Source of the DNA: Rhodoplanes sp. Z2-YC6860
Lineage (GTDB): Bacteria; Pseudomonadota; Alphaproteobacteria; Rhizobiales; Xanthobacteraceae
Assembly (NCBI RefSeq): GCF_001579845.1
Contig: NZ_CP007440.1
Coordinates: forward strand, 7,524,029 to 7,588,028
Length of the DNA: 64,000 nucleotides
Direction: 5' to 3'
In this document: positions 8,637 through 15,794 of the stretch, piece by piece
Layout of the letters: the number at the start of each line of letters is the position of its first letter
Position numbering within the stretch: position 1 is the stretch's first letter
Position numbers and translations under genes: made by a program
The notes under the pieces: generated by a model
The model's database searches: none
What the model was told of the DNA's origin: nothing
What the model saw: only the letters and a program-made list of their open reading frames with translations

Positions 8637-9443
8637 ATGACCGACTTAGCCATCGCTCCACGCCGCTGGAAAAGGCCCCCGCTGATCAGGTCGGCGTGGC
8701 TGCGCTGGTCGCTCGGACTGGGCGTTGCGCTCTATCTGGCACTGGCCTTCGGCACCACGGAGGTGAACTGGACGCGCGTGTGGGAAGGATTGCCGCGCGG
8801 CGCGCGTTTCTTTGCTGCGTTCTTTCCGCCGGATTTCGTCAGCCGCTGGAGCGAGATCGCCGACGGCATCGTGGAAAGCCTCTGGATGACGGTGATCTCC
8901 ACGGTCATCGGCATTGCGCTGTCGGTGCCGGTCGGCATTGGCGCTGCGAAGAACATCGCGCCGGCGCCGATCTATTACTTTTGCCGCGCCGTGCTCGCGG
9001 TGTCGCGCAGCTTCCAGGAGATCATCCTCGCGATCTTCTTCGTCAAGCTGTTCGGTTTCGGGCCGTTCGCCGGCGTGGTGACGCTGTCGGTCGCGACCAT
9101 CGGCTTCTACGGCAAGCTTCTGGCCGAAGACATCGAGGACATGGACCCGGCACAGGCCGAAGCCGTGCGTGCGACCGGCGCCGGCTGGTTGCAATGGATC
9201 AACTATGGCGTCCAGCCGCAGGTCATGCCGCGCATGATCGGCCTCGGCCTCTATCGCTTCGACATCAACTTCCGCGAATCCGCCGTGGTCGGCATCGTCG
9301 GCGGCGGCGGCATCGGCGCGACACTCAACACGGCGTTCGACCGTTACGAATATGATTCCGCTGCCGCCATCCTGCTGGTGATCATCGCCATCGTCATGGT
9401 GGTCGAATATTCGTCCGGCTATCTGCGGCGCTGGGTGCAGTGA
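8637..9443 (+). CDS. phnE: PhnE-like permease 1 of the phosphonate-type ABC importer
   Basis: A 268-aa inner-membrane permease with an N-terminal helix near residues 22-42, a periplasmic loop, and a core of transmembrane helices containing the EAA-type cytoplasmic loop (EDIEDMDPAQAEAVRATGAGWLQWINYGVQPQVMP) that docks to the ATPase. The PhnE signature RFDINFRESAVVGIVGGGGIG follows. It begins one base after the phnC stop and shares one base with the next permease start, so translation is coupled. Together with the second permease it would form a heterodimeric channel. Confidence 0.92.
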   Translation: MTDLAIAPRRWKRPPLIRSAWLRWSLGLGVALYLALAFGTTEVNWTRVWEGLPRGARFFAAFFPPDFVSRWSEIADGIVESLWMTVISTVIGIALSVPVGIGAAKNIAPAPIYYFCRAVLAVSRSFQEIILAIFFVKLFGFGPFAGVVTLSVATIGFYGKLLAEDIEDMDPAQAEAVRATGAGWLQWINYGVQPQVMPRMIGLGLYRFDINFRESAVVGIVGGGGIGATLNTAFDRYEYDSAAAILLVIIAIVMVVEYSSGYLRRWVQ

Positions 9444-10258
9444 TGGCCACTGCGCTGCGCGGTCAAACCAAAGTCTGGCACCGGCGCGAGCGCGGCGCGC
9501 AATTCGCCGCGTGGCTCGCCTGGCTCGTCGGGGTCGCGATCTTCGTCTACTGCTGGCGCGAAGTCTCCGACAAGACGATCTGGGAATTCGTCACCGACGC
9601 GCCCACGCAGGCTGCCGATCTTGCGGTGCGCATGGTGCCGCCGGACTGGGCCTTCATCCTCAAGCTTGGCAGGCCGATCTGGGAGACGATCAACATCGCC
9701 ACGTTGGGCACGTTGATGTCGATCGTGGTCGCCGTGCCGGTCGCCTATTGCGCGGCGCGCAACACTACGCCAAGCGTGGCCCTGGTGCGGCCGGTGGCGC
9801 TGTTCGTCATCGTTGCCTCGCGCTCGATCAACTCGCTGATCTGGGCGCTGATGCTCGTCACCATCATCGGCCCGGGCGTGCTGGCCGGCATCTTCGCCAT
9901 CGGGCTGCGCTCGATCGGCTTCGTCGCCAAGCTCCTCTATGAAGCGATCGAAGAGATCGACGAGGGCCAGGTCGAAGCGGTGCGTGCGACGGGCGCGAGC
10001 GGCGCACAGGTCACGACCTACGGCGTGGTGCCGCAGGTCATGCCGGCTTTCGCCGGCATCTCGGTGTTTCGTTGGGACATCAACATCCGCGAGTCCACCG
10101 TGCTGGGTCTGGTCGGCGCGGGTGGCATCGGCCTGCCGCTCAATGCGGCCATCACCACGCTGTCATGGACGCAGGTGTCGCTGATCCTTTTGGTCATCAT
10201 CGCGACCGTGATCGTGAGCGAGTGGGTGTCGGCGAAGGTGCGACACGCGATCATCTGA
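9443..10258 (+). CDS. phnE: PhnE-like permease 2 of the phosphonate-type ABC importer
   Basis: A 271-aa permease that starts at the ATG overlapping the preceding stop codon (TGATG); the GTG three bases earlier is a less likely start. The layout matches the first permease: helix near residues 25-42, core helices, EAA loop EEIDEGQVEAVRATGASGAQVTTYGVVPQVMP, and RWDINIRESTVLGLVGAGGIGLPL. Two distinct PhnE genes after one phnC occur in some rhizobial phosphonate/phosphite transport operons. This is the last gene of the run; a palindromic 45-bp repeat lies immediately downstream. Confidence 0.92.
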   Translation: MATALRGQTKVWHRRERGAQFAAWLAWLVGVAIFVYCWREVSDKTIWEFVTDAPTQAADLAVRMVPPDWAFILKLGRPIWETINIATLGTLMSIVVAVPVAYCAARNTTPSVALVRPVALFVIVASRSINSLIWALMLVTIIGPGVLAGIFAIGLRSIGFVAKLLYEAIEEIDEGQVEAVRATGASGAQVTTYGVVPQVMPAFAGISVFRWDINIRESTVLGLVGAGGIGLPLNAAITTLSWTQVSLILLVIIATVIVSEWVSAKVRHAII

Positions 10259-10277
10259 TCGCGTGATCTCTTGTTAG

Positions 10278-10322
10278 GCATGATCTTTTCCGAAAACCGC
10301 TTCACACTTTTCGGGATCATGC
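10278..10322. repeat. 45-bp palindromic intergenic repeat, copy 1
   Basis: An imperfect palindrome bounded by GCATGATC and GATCATGC. On the minus strand it reads GCATGATCCCGAAAAGTG and so on, and matches the element at 34862-34906 over its full length with only a few differences near the centre. It lies between the convergent phn run and the lipocalin-like gene, where a hairpin could terminate transcription from either side. Confidence 0.75.
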
Positions 10323-10328
10323 CCGAGC

Positions 10329-10790
10329 TCAGGCAAGCCGCTTCCAGAGCACTTCGGCGATGGTGTCGGAGGTCGTCGCCGGGTTGACGTATTTCAACTC
10401 TTGCGCGGTCAGCAGCACGATCTTGCGCTCCTGGACCTGGCCCACGACCCGGCCGATCGAGCAGCCGGTAAACGTCATGGTCAAGGCGCCACTTACACGA
10501 TCGAACGTATAAGTCCCGAAGCCGGCAAAGGTCTTGGCGCCGAACAGCCGCGACTCCGAGCCCGTGATGATCTGCGAGAAATGACCCGCCCCGTCGAACA
10601 TCAGCATGCCGCGCGGGTTCGCGCCCCAGCGGTCGACGACGCTGCCATCTTTCCGCGTGTTCAACGAGGAGACGAAACTCCAGGTGCCGGGAAGGCGATC
10701 CGGCGCCCCCGCGCTTGCGGTGGTCGCGCCTATCGACGGCATCATTGTCGCGGCGCTGCCAAGCAGCGCCATGAAGTCACGTCGTTCCAT
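10329..10790 (-). CDS. Exported lipocalin-like domain protein
   Basis: A 153-aa protein. The N-terminus MERRDFMALLGSAATMM resembles a twin-arginine-type signal, with likely cleavage after TASA. The mature part starts LPGTWSFVSSLNTRKDGS and contains WGANPRGMLMFDGAGHFSQII and FAGFGTYTFDRVSGALTMTF, the pattern of the lipocalin-like (Lipocalin_5) family: GTWxLVS, then a PxGxLxYxxxGxMSxxI-like strand pair. Such proteins are small beta-barrels of unclear ligand. The gene stands alone on its strand and converges on the phn operon. Confidence 0.8.
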   Translation of the reverse strand: MERRDFMALLGSAATMMPSIGATTASAGAPDRLPGTWSFVSSLNTRKDGSVVDRWGANPRGMLMFDGAGHFSQIITGSESRLFGAKTFAGFGTYTFDRVSGALTMTFTGCSIGRVVGQVQERKIVLLTAQELKYVNPATTSDTIAEVLWKRLA

Positions 10791-10943
10791 GGTCGTCCCC
10801 AGCAGGGGTCATGTCTTTTTTGATGCCTTCCTGCTTTGCAGGACTTTAGCACAAATTGTGTGCCGGACACCCGAAATCGCACACTGCATGCTACCGCGCC
10901 ACTGTACGGTAAAAGACTTTTGCTGCTTTGCAGCACTCGACCA

Positions 10944-11432
10944 TCAGGTCGGATTCGCTTTCATCCGCTTGGCAGCGTCCAGCGCCGCGAGCACGATACC
11001 TTGATAGCCGGTACAGCGGCAGAGATTGCCCGAAATCGCGACCCGCACCTCGCGCTCGGTCGGGTCGGGATTATCGCGCAGAAACTCCAGTAATGTGGTC
11101 AGCATTCCCGGCGTACAGAAGCCACATTGCAGACCGTGATTGTCGCGGAACGCCTCTTGCAGCGGATGCAGTTGATCGGCGCTCGGGGCGATGCCCTCAA
11201 CGGTGAGAATCTCGTGGCCGTGGGCCTGGACGGCGAGCATCAGGCAGGAGCGCGCCGAGTGGCCATCGATCAGGATCGTGCAGGCGCCGCAAACGCCATG
11301 CTCGCATCCAAGATGCGTGCCGGTGAGCCCGAGCTCATAGCGGATGAAGTCGGCGAGCGTGATGCGAACCGGGACTTCTTTTTCGTACTTGGTGCCGTTG
11401 ACGGTGACGGCGATGGTGCGTTTCTCGGTCAT
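10944..11432 (-). CDS. 2Fe-2S subunit of a molybdenum hydroxylase
   Basis: A 162-aa electron-transfer subunit of the xanthine dehydrogenase/CO dehydrogenase small-subunit family. The plant-ferredoxin-type cluster is bound by cysteines in LGCEHGVCGACTILIDG and RSCLML (about residues 42-65). The second cluster is bound by CGFCTPG and CRCTGYQGI in the C-terminal helical domain. It follows the FAD subunit by 53 bp on the same strand, but no molybdopterin subunit follows. The large subunit may be encoded elsewhere, for example the truncated one at the start of the window. Confidence 0.93.
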   Translation of the reverse strand: MTEKRTIAVTVNGTKYEKEVPVRITLADFIRYELGLTGTHLGCEHGVCGACTILIDGHSARSCLMLAVQAHGHEILTVEGIAPSADQLHPLQEAFRDNHGLQCGFCTPGMLTTLLEFLRDNPDPTEREVRVAISGNLCRCTGYQGIVLAALDAAKRMKANPT

Positions 11433-11485
11433 GGTTTTGTTCGAGACTATTCCTTGAGCTTGTTTTTAGGGCCTATCCTTACGGC

Positions 11486-12367
11486 CTAGTGCGGCTTGTT
11501 CCACGGCGCGTTGTCGGCAAGGCCCGCAGCTTTTTCCAACGCGCGGCGCGACAACACGGCAGCGAGATGCTGACGGTACTCGGACGACGCATGGATATCG
11601 GCCAGCGCGTCGATGCCGCGGCAGCTCTCGCAGGCCTTGGCGAACAACTCGGAACTCGGCGCCTGGCCGGTGATCGCGGCCTCGACTTCGCTCGCGCGCA
11701 CTGGCGCGACCGCGACACCGCCGAGCGTCACCGAAGCACGTGTGATCTTGCCGCCTTCGATCATCAGCAGCGCCGCCGCCGACACGATGGCGAAGTCGCC
11801 GTGGCGGCGGGCGAACTCGATGAAGGCCGCCTTGTGGCCCACCGGCCAGAGCGGAATGCGGACCGCGGTGACGATCTCGTTCAATTCGATCGCCGGCGTC
11901 AGATAGCCTGCCGGAAAATCCGCGAATGCGATCTCGCGCGTGCCGTTTGGCCCGGCGACCGAAACCGTCGCATCATGGGCGGCGCAGACCGTGACCTGCT
12001 CGGCCGACGGATCGAGATGGCAGAGCGAGCCACCGATGGTGCCGCGGTTGCGCGTTTGACGATGGCCGGTGTGCTGCAGGCCCTCCCACAGCAGCGGACA
12101 TTTGGCCTTCACCAAGTCGGAGAACTCGAGATCGCGCTGGCGCGTCATGGCGCCGATCTCAAGCGCGCCGTCCTTTTCCCGGATGTAGGACAGTTCGGCG
12201 ATCCGGTTCAGGTCGATGACGTGGTCGGGAAGCACGAAGCGGAAATTGAGCATCGGCATCAGCGACTGTCCGCCGGCCAGCAGCTTGGCGTTGTCCAGTG
12301 TGCCGAGCAGATTCACCGCTTCGGAGACGGTCTTTGGGTCGTGATATTGAAAGGGAGGTGGCTTCAT
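11486..12367 (-). CDS. FAD-binding subunit of a molybdenum hydroxylase
   Basis: A 293-aa protein of the CoxM/XDH FAD-binding family. The ATG at 12367 gives MKPPPFQYHDPKTVSEAVNLL, matching the usual start of these subunits; an upstream in-frame start at 12445 is not favoured. FAD-binding motifs are LAGGQSLMPMLNFR (about residues 31-44) and RGTIGGSLCHLDPSAE (about 105-120). It passes electrons from the FeS subunit, encoded directly downstream, to an acceptor. The first gene of a two-gene unit that lacks its large subunit. Confidence 0.92.
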   Translation of the reverse strand: MKPPPFQYHDPKTVSEAVNLLGTLDNAKLLAGGQSLMPMLNFRFVLPDHVIDLNRIAELSYIREKDGALEIGAMTRQRDLEFSDLVKAKCPLLWEGLQHTGHRQTRNRGTIGGSLCHLDPSAEQVTVCAAHDATVSVAGPNGTREIAFADFPAGYLTPAIELNEIVTAVRIPLWPVGHKAAFIEFARRHGDFAIVSAAALLMIEGGKITRASVTLGGVAVAPVRASEVEAAITGQAPSSELFAKACESCRGIDALADIHASSEYRQHLAAVLSRRALEKAAGLADNAPWNKPH

Positions 12368-12448
12368 CTCATTCCTGACGCAGCACGAAATTTGCTTCGT
12401 TCGTTGCGGGCGGCGAGTATAGGAAACCCCTGCGAGAGTGAGCAACCC

Positions 12449-13471
12449 ATGCGGTCTGGATTGGCGTTATGCGGCCTTTTGATGTTCCTGGCGGCAGAAC
12501 AGCCCGCTCGCGCGCAGTCCGCGGCTGATTTCTATCGCGGCCGCACCGTCACGCTTCTGGTCGGCTACAGCACCGGCGGCGGCTACGACACCTATGCGCG
12601 CATTCTCGCCCGGCACATGGGCCGCCACATTCCCGGCAATCCAACCATCGTGGTGCAGAACGCGCCCGGCGCGGGCTCGATGCGCGCCGCCAACACGCTC
12701 TACAATGTCGCGCCGAAGGACGGCTCGACCTTCGGCATGTTCGGCCGCGGCATCGCGCTTGAACCCTTGATCGGCACCAGTCCGGCACAGTTCGAAGCCA
12801 CCAAATTCACCTGGCTCGGCAGCGGCGCCGACGAAGCCGCCGTGGTCGTGATCCGCTCGGAGGCCGGCATCAAGAGCTGGAGCGACATGGTCTCGAAGCC
12901 GTTCACGGTTGGCGGCGAAGGCACCGGCTCCGATCCCGACGTCTATGCGCTGATGCTCCGGAACGTGTTCGGCGTGAAGCTCAAACTCGTCAGCGGATAT
13001 CCGGGCACCACCGAGATGGCGCTGGCGATCGAGCGTGGAGAGGTCGACGGCCGGGCGAGCTGGTCGTGGTCGAGTCTGAAGTCGCTGAAGCCCGACTGGC
13101 TCACGCAGAAGAAGATCGTGACGCCGGTCCAGCTCAATCTCGCGAAAAGCGCTGACCTGCCCGACGTGCCGCTGCTCGGCGAATTCGCGACCACGGAGCG
13201 GCAGCGGCAGATCATGAGGCTGGTGCTCAGTCGCCAGACCATGGGTCGGCCTTTCACCGCGCCGCCCGGCATTCCCGCGGATCGCGCCGCGGCGTTGCGC
13301 GCGGCGTTCGACGAGACCATGCAGGATCCCGAATTCCTCGCCGAAGCGAAGGGGCGCGGCCAGGAGGTCAATCCCGTCAGCGGGGCCGCGATCGACAAGC
13401 TCTTGGCGGAACTCTACGCCACGCCAAAGGACGTGACCGAGGAGACCAAGCGCGCCATTTCGGGGCAATAA
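12449..13471 (+). CDS. TctC-like periplasmic receptor (divergent Bug type)
   Basis: A 340-aa exported receptor beginning at ATG 12449, with a signal peptide ending near ARAQ. It keeps the family's binding-loop logic (GRTVTLLVGYSTGGGYDTYARILA) and a GNPTIVVQNAPGAGS block, but it differs from the compact Bug proteins elsewhere in the window: the 230-300 region carries PPGIPADRAAALRAAFDETMQDPEFLAEA, as in the longer TctC-like proteins. Upstream in-frame sequence reads through the antisense of the FAD gene and is not coding. It is divergent from the FAD/FeS pair, with only 81 bp between starts, so the two units may share a regulatory region. Confidence 0.85.
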   Translation: MRSGLALCGLLMFLAAEQPARAQSAADFYRGRTVTLLVGYSTGGGYDTYARILARHMGRHIPGNPTIVVQNAPGAGSMRAANTLYNVAPKDGSTFGMFGRGIALEPLIGTSPAQFEATKFTWLGSGADEAAVVVIRSEAGIKSWSDMVSKPFTVGGEGTGSDPDVYALMLRNVFGVKLKLVSGYPGTTEMALAIERGEVDGRASWSWSSLKSLKPDWLTQKKIVTPVQLNLAKSADLPDVPLLGEFATTERQRQIMRLVLSRQTMGRPFTAPPGIPADRAAALRAAFDETMQDPEFLAEAKGRGQEVNPVSGAAIDKLLAELYATPKDVTEETKRAISGQ

Positions 13472-13484
13472 TACCGCCTGCTCC

Positions 13485-13586
13485 GTCATTCCGGGGCGCG
13501 CCGAAAGGCGCGAACCCGGAATCCAGACGAGAATTCGATGCTTGGTACTGGATTCCGGATCGCTGCTTCGCAGCGTCCGGAATGAC
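13485..13586. repeat. Class A paired-hairpin intergenic repeat, copy 1
   Basis: Two inverted hairpin halves bounded by GTCATTCC and GGAATGAC. The left half has stem TTCCGGG/CCCGGAA with a GCGC-rich tip; the right half has TTCCGGA/TCCGGAA with the tip CGCTGCTTCGCAGCG. The arrangement resembles REPIN elements. Copy 2 at 19423-19529 shares the outer stems but has different tips that still pair. Confidence 0.75.
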
Positions 13587-13739
13587 CGTGGCGAGCATGC
13601 TGGCGCCAAAAAAAGCCCGCAAAAATTATTTTGAAGACCGTGTCGATTCCAGACCTCGCCGTTCGCCGTGACGTCAGAGAGCGGGTTTGATATCCGGGCA
13701 CGACGCCCGGAGACCGGCCTCCCACGAAAGGAACAGCCC

Positions 13740-14159
13740 ATGCGTTTCATGGTCATCGTCAAGGCAAGCAAGGATTCCGAAGCCGGCAAGATGCCGTCCG
13801 AAGAGATGCTCGGCGCCATGGCGAAATTCAACGAAGAGATGGTCAAGGCCGGCATCATGCTCGACGGCAACGGCCTGCAGCCGAGTTCCAAGGGCGCGCG
13901 CATCCGCTTTTCCGGCAAGAACCGCACCGTGATCGACGGGCCGTTCGCCGAGACCAAGGAGCTGGTGGCGGGCTACTGGATCATCCAGGTCAAGTCCAAG
14001 GAAGAAGCCATCGAGTGGATGAAGCGCTGTCCCAACCCGCACGAGGAGGACGGCTACATCGAGATCCGGCAGGTCTTTGAGATGGAGGATTTTGCCCCGG
14101 GCCCCGCGGTCGACCACCATCTCGCCATCAAGGCCGAACTGGAAAAGCAGAAGAAGTAA
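13740..14159 (+). CDS. DGPF/YciI-family protein
   Basis: A 139-aa YCII-related protein: MRFMVIVKASKDSEAG, then LQPSSKGARIRF, and the diagnostic NRTVIDGPFAETKELVAGYWIIQVKSKEEAIEW (the DGPF motif) at about residues 62-95. The ATG at 13740 is preceded by GAAAGGAACAG. DGPF proteins are small dimeric alpha-beta barrels of unknown activity. In many actinobacteria and proteobacteria they are encoded beside ECF42-type sigma factors, exactly as here, where the sigma factor starts 49 bp downstream. A regulon partner rather than a metabolic enzyme is therefore the best guess. Confidence 0.92.
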   Translation: MRFMVIVKASKDSEAGKMPSEEMLGAMAKFNEEMVKAGIMLDGNGLQPSSKGARIRFSGKNRTVIDGPFAETKELVAGYWIIQVKSKEEAIEWMKRCPNPHEEDGYIEIRQVFEMEDFAPGPAVDHHLAIKAELEKQKK

Positions 14160-14208
14160 GGCGCCACATGGTCCGGCTTGCCCCGGCGGAATGAGAATGG
14201 TGTGATCG

Positions 14209-15477
14209 GTGGCCGTGACGGCCACCGATATCCACAGAACGATCCAAGCGGTCTTCCGAATCGAACAGGCGAAGCTCATTGCGGGCCTCGCGCGGATCAC
14301 GCGCGACGTGGGGCTCGCCGAGGAGCTGGCGCAGGACGCTTTGGTCGCAGCCCTCGAAGAATGGCCGCGCACCGGCATACCCGACAAACCCGGCGCGTGG
14401 CTGACCGCTGCCGCCAGGCACCGCGCGATCGACCACTTTCGGAGGATGCGTCTCGCGGAGCGCAAGCACGACGAGATCGGCCACGAACAGCAAAGTCTGG
14501 AGCGCGACATGCCGGACTTGGATTCGGCGCTCGACGACGACATTGGCGACGACCTGTTGCGGCTGATCTTCACCGCCTGCCATCCGGTGCTGTCGCCCGA
14601 GGCGCGGGCCGCACTGACGCTCCGGCTTGTAGGCGGCCTCACCACCGACGAGATCGCGCGGGCCTATCTCGTCGCCGAGCCCACCATCGCGCAGCGCATC
14701 GTGCGCGCCAAGCGGACATTGTCCGAGGCGGGCGTGCCGTTTGAGGTGCCGCATGGCGCCGACCGCGGCGAACGGCTCGCTTCGGTGCTCGACGTGATCT
14801 ACCTGATCTTCAACGAAGGCTACGCGGCGACCGCGGGCGAGGACTGGATGCGGCCGGCGCTGTCCGAGGAAGCGCTGCGGCTCGGCCGCATTCTTGCCGG
14901 GCTCGCACCGCTCGAACCCGAGGTTCACGGCCTCGTGGCGCTGATGGAGATCGCGGCGTCGCGCTTTGGCGCGCGGACGGGCCCGGACGGTGAGCCGATC
15001 CTGCTGCTCGATCAGAACCGCGCGCGCTGGGATCAGCTTTTGATCCGGCGCGGACTTGCAGCCTTGGCGCTCGCCGAATCGCTCGGCGGCGAGCCGGAGC
15101 CTTACCAATTGCAGGCCGCAATCGCTGCATGTCATGCGCGGGCGCGCGTTGCCCGGGATACCGACTGGCCGCGGATCGTCGCGCTTTACGGCGCGCTCGC
15201 CGAGCTGGTGCCTTCGCCGGTGATCGAACTGAATCGCGCCGTGGCGGTCGGCATGGCGTCCGGCCCCGCTGCCGGACTCGAACTGGTCGATGCGTTGAGC
15301 GCCGAGCCCGCACTGAAGTCCTATCACCTGCTTCCGAGCGTGCGCGGCGATCTCCTCGTGAAGCTCGGCCGCCATGCCGAAGCGCGCGCCGAGTTCGAGC
15401 GCGCGGCACAGCTCACGCGCAACGAACGCGAGCGCAAACTGTTGCTGGCAAGGGCGGCTGAGGCGTCAGCGAATTGA
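14209..15477 (+). CDS. ECF42-type RNA polymerase sigma factor with C-terminal TPR-like domain
   Basis: A 422-aa sigma factor starting at GTG 14209. Residues about 1-80 carry region 2 (LAEELAQDALVAALEEWPRTG, PGAWLTAAARHRAIDHFRR), and residues about 115-175 carry region 4 (LTLRLVGGLTTDEIARAYLVAEPTIAQRIVRAKRTL). Both end in wording typical of the ECF42/DUF6596 group. The remaining 240 residues are helical and TPR-like (LIFNEGYAATAG, HGLVALMEIAASR, ARAEFERAAQL). No anti-sigma gene is nearby; in this group the C-terminal extension is thought to control activity. It lies directly downstream of its usual DGPF companion. Confidence 0.92.
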   Translation: MAVTATDIHRTIQAVFRIEQAKLIAGLARITRDVGLAEELAQDALVAALEEWPRTGIPDKPGAWLTAAARHRAIDHFRRMRLAERKHDEIGHEQQSLERDMPDLDSALDDDIGDDLLRLIFTACHPVLSPEARAALTLRLVGGLTTDEIARAYLVAEPTIAQRIVRAKRTLSEAGVPFEVPHGADRGERLASVLDVIYLIFNEGYAATAGEDWMRPALSEEALRLGRILAGLAPLEPEVHGLVALMEIAASRFGARTGPDGEPILLLDQNRARWDQLLIRRGLAALALAESLGGEPEPYQLQAAIAACHARARVARDTDWPRIVALYGALAELVPSPVIELNRAVAVGMASGPAAGLELVDALSAEPALKSYHLLPSVRGDLLVKLGRHAEARAEFERAAQLTRNERERKLLLARAAEASAN

Positions 15478-15509
15478 ATCTGTGGTAGACTTTTCGTGGG
15501 AGCCGTTCC

Positions 15510-15770
15510 ATGTCGCGCGTGCAACGCCGTGTGCAGAAGATCGCTGCCGTAGGGGGCGCCCTCGTCCTCCTGATCTCTTTATCGGTCGGCGACAGCGTGG
15601 CTGCACAAAGGCGGACCAAGCTGCCGGCCGCACAGACCGGCCGCGGGCCGGGCTGCTTCGATACCTGCTCCGCCCAATGCACGGCCACAGGAAACAGCAA
15701 TGGAAGTTGCTCGCGAATCTGCTACGCCCGATGCAGCGGCGTGCAAGGCGACATTGAAAATCGATTCTGA
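15510..15770 (+). CDS. Secreted small protein with symmetric six-cysteine pattern
   Basis: An 86-aa protein starting at ATG 15510 after GTGGGAG. A signal peptide is likely (basic MSRVQRRVQK, hydrophobic IAAVGGALVLLISLSVG, cleavage near SVAA). The mature peptide carries six cysteines as Cx3Cx3C, nine residues, Cx3Cx3C (GCFDTCSAQC and SCSRICYARC). Spacing of this kind suits two short helices held by disulfides, as in alpha-hairpinin-like folds. No family is recognised. It follows the sigma factor gene by 32 bp and could be cotranscribed with it. Confidence 0.6.
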   Translation: MSRVQRRVQKIAAVGGALVLLISLSVGDSVAAQRRTKLPAAQTGRGPGCFDTCSAQCTATGNSNGSCSRICYARCSGVQGDIENRF

Positions 15771-15794
15771 GCGGCGCTGAGTCGACCGGCTCCG

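Noticed and set aside
6971-8653. 560-aa minus-strand ORF across phnD copy 2 and phnC
   Set aside because: Antisense of two well-supported genes.
12467-13957. 496-aa minus-strand ORF over the TctC-like receptor
   Set aside because: Antisense shadow; it crosses a paired-hairpin repeat and the DGPF gene start.
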